Origin: a bacterium
Lineage (GTDB): Bacteria; Sysuimicrobiota; Sysuimicrobiia; Sysuimicrobiales; Segetimicrobiaceae
NCBI GenBank assembly: GCA_035703895.1
Contig: DASSXJ010000212.1
Span: 1 to 38,579, forward strand
Length of the DNA stretch: 38,579 bases
Reading direction: 5' to 3'
A program made the translations under genes and the position numbers. The notes under the pieces are model-generated. The model saw only the letters and a list, made by a program, of their open reading frames with translations, did no database searches and was not told where the DNA came from. This document shows, in pieces, positions 34,046 through 38,579 of this stretch; the stretch's first letter is position 1, and each line of letters opens with the position of its first letter.

Positions 34046-34080
34046 TGGAGCGGGAAACGGGACTCGAACCCGTTTCCCGC
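34046..34080 (-). other. tRNA acceptor/T-arm minihelix-like hairpin with CCA
   Basis: Read on the minus strand, GCGGGAA pairs with TTCCCGC as a 7-base-pair acceptor stem, and ACGGG with CCCGT as a 5-base-pair T stem, closed by a T-loop TTCGAGT; a single unpaired T and CCA follow at 34046-34049. D, anticodon and variable parts are absent: the 5' acceptor strand is joined directly to the T stem. The plus-strand frame here reads ERETGLEPV, a phrase commonly produced by mis-translating antisense tRNA. It may be a tRNA deletion relic, a tRNA-like RNA, or a terminator 20 bases beyond the stop of the minus-strand gene. Confidence 0.6.
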
Positions 34081-34100
34081 TTTATGACCGGGCTCGCGGG

Positions 34101-35354
34101 TCAGCGCACGGAGACCTCGACGCTGGCCGGGTCGGACTGGACGCCGTTTACGATCTCCACGGCGGAGATGACATACGGGAACGCCACAAAGGGAATCGAC
34201 GAGACGTTCATGTCCACCCTCCAGCGCCCCGCCTTATTGGCGACGGTCTGCTGCTGGATCGTGTTTCCGAGCAGACGCGGTTGCGCCTTGACGACGACGA
34301 TCGCCCCTGGGCTCGCCGAGCCTTCCACCGAGAACGCGTTTCCGACCGTTGCCCCGTTGCCGGGGACGGCGATCGACGGCGCGGAGACGACGGTGACGGT
34401 CGGGGTCTGCGCCGATGTGTCGGCCACGTTCACTTCGTAGGCCTCATTGGTCCCTTCGATAACCAGGAAGCGGGCGTTGCGCCCGTTCTGGAACGCGCCG
34501 AAGTCCGCCGCCTGACCGTTCAGGGTGATCCTGGCGTCATTGAGGACGACGAATGACACACCGCTGGTAAGCGTGACGGTACGGTTCCGGCCGTTCACCG
34601 TCGCGATCCGGCCGGACGCGCCGACCCGGTACTGTGCGGTGATCTTCACCGCTTGGTTCTGGCCGTTCATGTCAACCACGACGTGATCGCCGCGCTGGAG
34701 CGCCCCGAGCGGCGCGGAGCCGCCCGCATTACCCTGCGCATTGTAGCGGAAGATGGCCGTCTCGGGCAGGACCGGAATCGTGTAGTCTTGGTTGTTGCTC
34801 CGGACGACAATCTGAGGGTGGTCACCGGACGATACGGACATGAGCCGCCCCGAGAGCGTCTGGCCCGGCGACGGTGCCGGGGGTGGGGTCTGTAGAATCG
34901 GGGGCGGCGGCGTGCCGGCACCGGTCGAGCCAATCAGGATCGTCTGGCTTGCCTCAACCCACTGCACGTTTGCCCCGAGCGACTCGCTGATGAAGCGGAG
35001 CGGGACCATCGTCCTGCCCGCGATCGTGAAGGCTGGAACGTCGAGCAGGGCCGCGTTAGAATTGACGCGCGCCTGTCGCGACCCGATGGTCAACTCCACC
35101 GTCTGCGGTCCCCGAACCGCAACGATATGCTGCGTTTGGGGGTCGAAGTCGACCGTGGCCCCAAGGCGCTCAAAGATCCCCCGCAACGGCACAAGCACCC
35201 GCCCCTGGATCATACTGGGCGGCACGTCAAACGAGAGCGGCTGCCCATCGACGTACACTCGAATAGGCGCCTGTTGCGCGAACACACCAGCAGGCAACAT
35301 CAAACTCACTGCAACAACGAGGCTCACGAGCAGCGAAACGTTACGCCGCATCAT
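34101..35354 (-). CDS. Secreted protein with copper amine oxidase N-terminal-like domain and Ig-like C-terminus
   Basis: A 417-residue exported protein. After a signal peptide (SLLVSLVVAVSLMLPAGVFA) there is a CuAO_N-type domain with two VPLR motifs (GRVLVPLRGIFERLGATVDF and TMVPLRFISESLGANVQW, residues about 30-145), a proline-rich linker (PPPPILQTPPPAPSPG), beta-rich repeats concerned with QxVxV patterns, and a C-terminal Ig-like domain (PSIAVPGNGATVGNAFSVEG). Such proteins are frequent in Bacillota and related lineages and probably bind envelope polymers; no catalytic oxidase domain is present. GGAGGGAGGA lies directly before ATGATG, so the start is 35354 or 35351. The minihelix-like hairpin lies 20 bases after its stop. 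Confidence 0.85.
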   Translation of the reverse strand: MMRRNVSLLVSLVVAVSLMLPAGVFAQQAPIRVYVDGQPLSFDVPPSMIQGRVLVPLRGIFERLGATVDFDPQTQHIVAVRGPQTVELTIGSRQARVNSNAALLDVPAFTIAGRTMVPLRFISESLGANVQWVEASQTILIGSTGAGTPPPPILQTPPPAPSPGQTLSGRLMSVSSGDHPQIVVRSNNQDYTIPVLPETAIFRYNAQGNAGGSAPLGALQRGDHVVVDMNGQNQAVKITAQYRVGASGRIATVNGRNRTVTLTSGVSFVVLNDARITLNGQAADFGAFQNGRNARFLVIEGTNEAYEVNVADTSAQTPTVTVVSAPSIAVPGNGATVGNAFSVEGSASPGAIVVVKAQPRLLGNTIQQQTVANKAGRWRVDMNVSSIPFVAFPYVISAVEIVNGVQSDPASVEVSVR

Positions 35355-35462
35355 GTTCCTCCCTCCTTTCGAGGCCGCTCTGTTCCCGAAACGGCCCTAT
35401 GGATGAGTGCACCGCTCTTTCAACAGACCATTTTTCCCCGGGGATCCGGCCCCGAAACACAT

Positions 35463-35487
35463 CGGGGGCGCCCATCAGGCGCCCCCG
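35463..35487 (-). terminator. GC-rich hairpin downstream of the AIM24-family gene
   Basis: Ten base pairs (CGGGGGCGCC with GGCGCCCCCG) and a 5-base loop lie 33 bases after the AIM24-type stop. There is no T-run on the minus strand, so termination is inferred from position and stem stability. Confidence 0.5.
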
Positions 35488-35520
35488 GCAGCGTAGAATC
35501 TGTGGAGTTTTTCCGCCAGA

Positions 35521-36216
35521 TTACCCGTCCGTCGGCAGGTGCATGTACATCGACTGCAGCGCGATGCGCCCCGGCCCGGTGAAGCGGTTCCAGAAGATCT
35601 GGCCCGCGCTCGCAAAGAGCCCGGTCGAGAACTTTTGGAAGATGGTCTGCATCTGCACAGAGCGGTCCTTGTAGACCCACCCGCCCGGCTCGATGTCGAT
35701 CTGCTCGTTCGGGCCGAGGGTCACTTCGAAGACGTTGCCGTAACCGTGCAACCACAGGATCCCGTCCTGCCGCAGGCAGGTGAAGGTGTCAATAAAAAAC
35801 CCCGTGCCGCTGAACAGAATATTGGCGGCGCCCTTGACCCGGGTGAACGAGTAGTCCACGCCGTCCGTCGCGGCGAGGAACTGGTGCTCCCGGACGTCCA
35901 CCGCCTCGCCGACCTTCATGTGCAGGCCAAACACGTGCCCCGCTCCGTCCCGGCTAAACGCGATCCTGCCCGGCCCTTTGGCCTGGGTCATGAATACCGG
36001 CATCCCCGAGAGCACCCGTTTGAACGCCCCCTTGAGGGGTTTGAGGGACACTTCGACGGCGGGATCCTTCCACAGCAGAATATGGTGCTCGAAGTACACC
36101 TGCATGGCCGACAGCTCCACGTGGAGCGCCGGAACGAGTTCGCCCTCGATGTGATACGTGACGCCGCCAAATGTCTCATCGCGAGCCGTGGTGGGAAGCA
36201 GGATGGGAACCGCCAT
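35521..36216 (-). CDS. AIM24 / TIGR00266-like protein
   Basis: A 231-residue protein of the AIM24 family, made of consecutive beta-rich sheets with glycine-rich turns (FSGTGFFIDTFTCLRQDGI, GPGRIAFSRDG, TGPGRIALQSMYMHLP at the end), as in the tryptophan RNA-binding attenuator-like fold. The family is widespread in bacteria and has no proven bacterial function. The start at 36216 has GAGGAGG 8 bases upstream; the GTG nine bases earlier lacks the right spacing. Divergent from the M19 dipeptidase with a gap of about 190 bases. Confidence 0.85.
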   Translation of the reverse strand: MAVPILLPTTARDETFGGVTYHIEGELVPALHVELSAMQVYFEHHILLWKDPAVEVSLKPLKGAFKRVLSGMPVFMTQAKGPGRIAFSRDGAGHVFGLHMKVGEAVDVREHQFLAATDGVDYSFTRVKGAANILFSGTGFFIDTFTCLRQDGILWLHGYGNVFEVTLGPNEQIDIEPGGWVYKDRSVQMQTIFQKFSTGLFASAGQIFWNRFTGPGRIALQSMYMHLPTDG

Positions 36217-36409
36217 GAACAGCACCTCCTCATCTCATTACCTTTCTCGACAGGTACGAGCCGTGCGCGAGGCAAAAAAGAAAGATGGAACGACCACGGT
36301 GTCCGAACGCGTAAGATGAGTGCCCCAATGGATGGGGGCTTAGACCCGGGGGCCGCCCGAGCCGGCGCGGCGCGGGATGGGGGCCGCGGCCGAGATCAGG
36401 AGTGAGAGC

Positions 36410-37438
36410 ATGCGGGACCTTCACCGCGATGCCGTTGTGGTGGACTGCCATAACGATTTGATCCTGCTCGTTGCGAGGAAACGAGCACTGGGAGAAGCCG
36501 GTTACTTTCGGGATCACGTCATCCCAACGCTCCGAGAGGGGGGTGTGGACGTCCAAGTCGTCCCCATATTTATGGAAAGCGAATACGCGGCCGAGGGAGC
36601 CCTGCGCCGGACGCTCCAACTCGTCGAGTACGTTCACCAGGAGGTCGAGGCGAACCGCGACGCGGTGGCGCTTTGCCTGACCGGCGGAGAGATCGACGAG
36701 GCGGTCGCGCAGGATAAGATCGCCTTGGTCCTCGCGCTGGAGGGCTGCGAGGGTGTCGGGCGGCATGTCGAGCTTTTGGGCACGATGTTTCGGCTCGGCG
36801 TGCGCATTGCCTCGTTCACGCACTTCGGTCGGACGCTACTGGCGGACGGCAGCGGCGAGGACGACACCGGTGGTCGGTTGACGCACGCCGGGGTCGCCGC
36901 GGTCAGGGAAATGGAACGTGTGGGGATCCTCGTCGACGTCTCCCATCTCTCCGAGGCCGGGACGCGCCACGTGTTTGAAATCGCCACCCGCCCGGTGATC
37001 GCTTCACATTCTTCGGCCCGCGTCCTCTGTGATCACCACCGCAACCTCACCGACGATCAGTTGCGGGCCATCGCGATCACGGGCGGGGTGATCGGGATCA
37101 ACTTCTTCCCTGCATTCGTGGACAGGGACCATCCCACCGTGGACCGGGTCGTGGATCACATCGAGCACGTCGCGACGGTCGCCGGCATCGAGCACGTCGG
37201 AATCGGACCGGACTTTATCAAGGAATACTACGACGAGGTCTATCCTCAGTACCCAACCTTCAAGGTCCAGGGCCTCGACGCCAGGACGCCGGTCGAGGGC
37301 CTCGCGGGCCCGCAGGACCTGCCGGCCGTGACACAGGCGCTGCGGCGCAGAGGCATATCCGAGAAGGACGCGCGCAAGATTCTCGGAGAGAACTTCCTCC
37401 GCGTGTTCCGGTCCGGGTTGGGCGTCCCTGGAAGATAA
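36410..37438 (+). CDS. Membrane dipeptidase-family (M19) peptidase
   Basis: Zn-dependent dipeptidase homologue (342 residues) of the renal dipeptidase family, which hydrolyses dipeptides with L- or D-amino acids. The metal ligands fit the family: His14 and Asp16 (DCHNDL), Glu111 (LALEGCEG), His179 (DVSHLSE), His200 (ASHSSAR) and Asp268 (GIGPDF). No signal peptide is visible, so it is likely to be cytosolic. The start at 36410 has AGGAG 7 bases upstream; longer frames (36377) lack it. The C-terminal part (ARKILGENFLRVF) is typical. It is convergent with the DUF4242-type gene and may complete the degradation of imported dipeptides. Confidence 0.92.
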   Translation: MRDLHRDAVVVDCHNDLILLVARKRALGEAGYFRDHVIPTLREGGVDVQVVPIFMESEYAAEGALRRTLQLVEYVHQEVEANRDAVALCLTGGEIDEAVAQDKIALVLALEGCEGVGRHVELLGTMFRLGVRIASFTHFGRTLLADGSGEDDTGGRLTHAGVAAVREMERVGILVDVSHLSEAGTRHVFEIATRPVIASHSSARVLCDHHRNLTDDQLRAIAITGGVIGINFFPAFVDRDHPTVDRVVDHIEHVATVAGIEHVGIGPDFIKEYYDEVYPQYPTFKVQGLDARTPVEGLAGPQDLPAVTQALRRRGISEKDARKILGENFLRVFRSGLGVPGR

Positions 37439-37455
37439 CGGGACATGGGAGGTTG

Positions 37456-37481
37456 GGGGAGGCCCCGAGGGAGGCCTCCCC
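37456..37481. terminator. Hairpin between dipeptidase and DUF4242 genes
   Basis: GGGGAGGCC (37456-37464) and GGCCTCCCC (37473-37481) form a 9-base-pair stem with an 8-base loop, between two convergent stops. A short T-rich bit lies to its right (GGTTATTT). Probably a shared terminator. Confidence 0.6.
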
Positions 37482-37488
37482 GCGGCGG

Positions 37489-37755
37489 TTATTTGGGCGT
37501 CAGGTCCATCGCCTCGGTGATCCTAGTGAACGGGATCTTGGCGGTCTCATTCACCTGCTTTACCAGGTCCGCGTTCGACGCCTCGAACAGGCACATGCAG
37601 TGCGACTCGCCGGGCACAAACGTGCTGCGGATGTACCGCACGGGCTTGCCTTGTGCGCTGAACTGCCGGCTGGTCTCGATCGCGGCCTTCTGGGCGGCTG
37701 CGAGTTGATCGATCGTCACCCCTGGGAGGTTTCGATCTACCATATAGACGGGCAT
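37489..37755 (-). CDS. DUF4242 (SCO4226-like) small protein
   Basis: An 88-residue alpha/beta protein: MPVYMVDRNLPGVTIDQLAA at the start, and HCMCLFEASNADLVKQVNET in the middle, matching the DUF4242 pattern. The Streptomyces member SCO4226 binds nickel as a dimer; whether this one does is unknown. The ribosome site AGGAGG is 7 bases before the ATG. It is the downstream neighbour of the RidA-family gene on the same strand (112-base gap) and convergent with the dipeptidase. Confidence 0.75.
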   Translation of the reverse strand: MPVYMVDRNLPGVTIDQLAAAQKAAIETSRQFSAQGKPVRYIRSTFVPGESHCMCLFEASNADLVKQVNETAKIPFTRITEAMDLTPK

Positions 37756-37867
37756 CTCCGCACCTCCTGGCTTAGTGTGTGCAACCCTACCTCGGTCTCA
37801 GCCTCGAGTCATCTATTTCGCGCTCCGGGTGCGCAGTTCCCCGATCGGCCCGGCCGCCGGGACCCGG

Positions 37868-38251
37868 TCATGGACACGCGGCCACCGCCTCGATCTCCAG
37901 CAGGTACTCCGGGGTGGCGAGGCTCGCCACGACCACGAACGTGTTTGGCGGGAAGTACGTCTTGAAATACCGCGCGCGGACCTCCGCGATCTTCGCCCGG
38001 TACGCCAGGCTCGTCGTATATGTCGTCATCTTCACGACGTCGTCGAACGTCGCCCCGGCGGAGGCCAGGACCGCCTTGAGGTTTTCGAACACCTGCACCG
38101 CCTGGGCCTCGACGTCGCCTCTGCCGACGATCGCCCCCTCGATGTCCTGCGCCACCTGACCCGCGAGAAACACCAACCCCCCGGCCTTCGCCGCGTGCGA
38201 GTACCCTGTCGTCTTGTGCACGCCCCGAACGGCCACGTCCTCACGCCGCAT
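37868..38251 (-). CDS. RidA-family (YjgF/YER057c/UK114) protein lacking the catalytic Arg
   Basis: A 127-residue protein with the family fold: GLVFLAGQVAQDIEGAIVGR, VFENLKAVLASAGATFDDV, VKMTTYTTSL and a C-terminal LLEIEAVAA. RidA deaminates enamines/imines and uses an Arg in the PAR motif; here the corresponding place reads PPNT (residues 101-104), so it belongs to a Rid branch without deaminase activity in tested members, or with a different one. The start at 38251 has GGAGGAGGG 6 bases upstream; the ATG at 38257 is too close to it. No transcription partner except the DUF4242-type gene is visible. Confidence 0.88.
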   Translation of the reverse strand: MRREDVAVRGVHKTTGYSHAAKAGGLVFLAGQVAQDIEGAIVGRGDVEAQAVQVFENLKAVLASAGATFDDVVKMTTYTTSLAYRAKIAEVRARYFKTYFPPNTFVVVASLATPEYLLEIEAVAACP

Positions 38252-38579
38252 ATCCATCCCTCCTCCGTGAAAGGGCACGAGTCGCGCGTCACCCATGACG
38301 CGGCGGCGACGACGCGGTCTCCAATCTTCGCGCTCACGGTGCGGACTCCCCCGTCGGCTAAGCGTTGTGCATCTCTCAGGCGGTGAGCTTACGCAGGGCA
38401 GACCCAGGCTAACGCCGATCAATAAGCGGCGACGTCGACGACAGCGATTCAGTCGGATAAGTTCCTGCTCGATCGAAACTCTCTCCAAGCCGGTGACTTG
38501 CCGCGCATTCGTGCGCTGCAGCACGGCTGGTAAGCTATCGAATTAGCGCAGTGATCTGAACGCCGCTCGGACCTCTTCA
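38252..38579. other. No gene identified at the right edge
   Basis: The last 328 bases contain only short, non-conserved frames in all six readings, including in-frame extensions of the RidA-family gene that are unlike RidA. It should hold the promoter for that gene. I see no tRNA, repeat or terminator. Confidence 0.4.

Noticed and set aside
34045-34440. A plus-strand protein beginning MERETGLEPV
   Set aside because: The ERETGLEP phrase is the translation of antisense tRNA T-arm sequence, and the rest is opposite the CuAO_N-type gene.
1-38579. CRISPR array, rRNA or complete tRNA
   Set aside because: No regularly spaced direct repeats, no rRNA-like sequence and no full cloverleaf were seen; only the minihelix-like hairpin at 34046-34080 resembles tRNA.

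Overview
The window is GC-rich bacterial chromosome, densely packed with short gaps and many 4-base stop/start overlaps (ATGA or GTGA). No rRNA or complete tRNA gene is visible. A copper-amine-oxidase N-terminal-type secreted protein, a 3D-domain protein, loose type IV prepilin genes, a KimA-type potassium transporter and three oligopeptide-type importers suggest an uncultured soil, sediment or groundwater heterotroph from the Terrabacteria side of the tree (for example Armatimonadota, Sysuimicrobiota/CSP1-3 or Chloroflexota). That placement is inference from gene flavour only.

Layout. 1-3.6 kb: a 5'-truncated solute-binding protein and two oligopeptide-type permeases (+). 3.6-7.4 kb: hyuB and hyuA-like hydantoinase/oxoprolinase genes (-), divergent from 7.5-11.7 kb, a second binding protein with two permeases and a type I methionine aminopeptidase (+). 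11.8-14.1 kb: a DinB-like protein, a Vgb-like propeller and an Fpg/Nei-like glycosylase (-). 14.2-15.2 kb: an aldo/keto reductase (+), convergent with a secreted His/Cys protein (-).

15.7-20.4 kb is an accessory island with two nested pairs of perfect inverted repeats. The outer 17-base pair (15739-15755 and 20337-20353) encloses a zinc-ribbon protein, a glycosyltransferase and a YVTN-propeller gene fragment. The inner 24-base pair (16088-16111 and 18601-18624) encloses a frameshifted IS256-type transposase and an intact SAM-dependent methyltransferase, so it looks like an insertion sequence with a passenger gene.

20.4-28.4 kb: a KimA-like potassium transporter (+), then a five-gene minus-strand operon read from 28.4 down to 22.3 kb: an M20-type hydrolase, two permeases, a third binding protein and a zinc-type alcohol dehydrogenase. 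28.5-36.2 kb is envelope-oriented: a Rap1a-like small secreted protein, a 3D-domain protein, three coupled prepilin-like genes, a sedolisin-like peptidase apparently without a propeptide, a CuAO_N-type protein and an AIM24-family protein. 36.4-38.3 kb: an M19 dipeptidase, a DUF4242-type protein and a RidA-family protein; the last 328 bases hold no gene that I can support.

The unifying theme is uptake and hydrolysis of peptides and amino-acid derivatives: three importers lacking their ATPases, hyuAB, M20, M19, Map and RidA. The most unusual signal is at 34046-34080, a hairpin with the exact geometry of a tRNA acceptor plus T-arm minihelix, including a canonical T-loop, one unpaired base and CCA, with no D or anticodon arm. 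It lies 20 bases beyond the stop codon of the CuAO_N-type gene, so a transcription terminator is the competing explanation.
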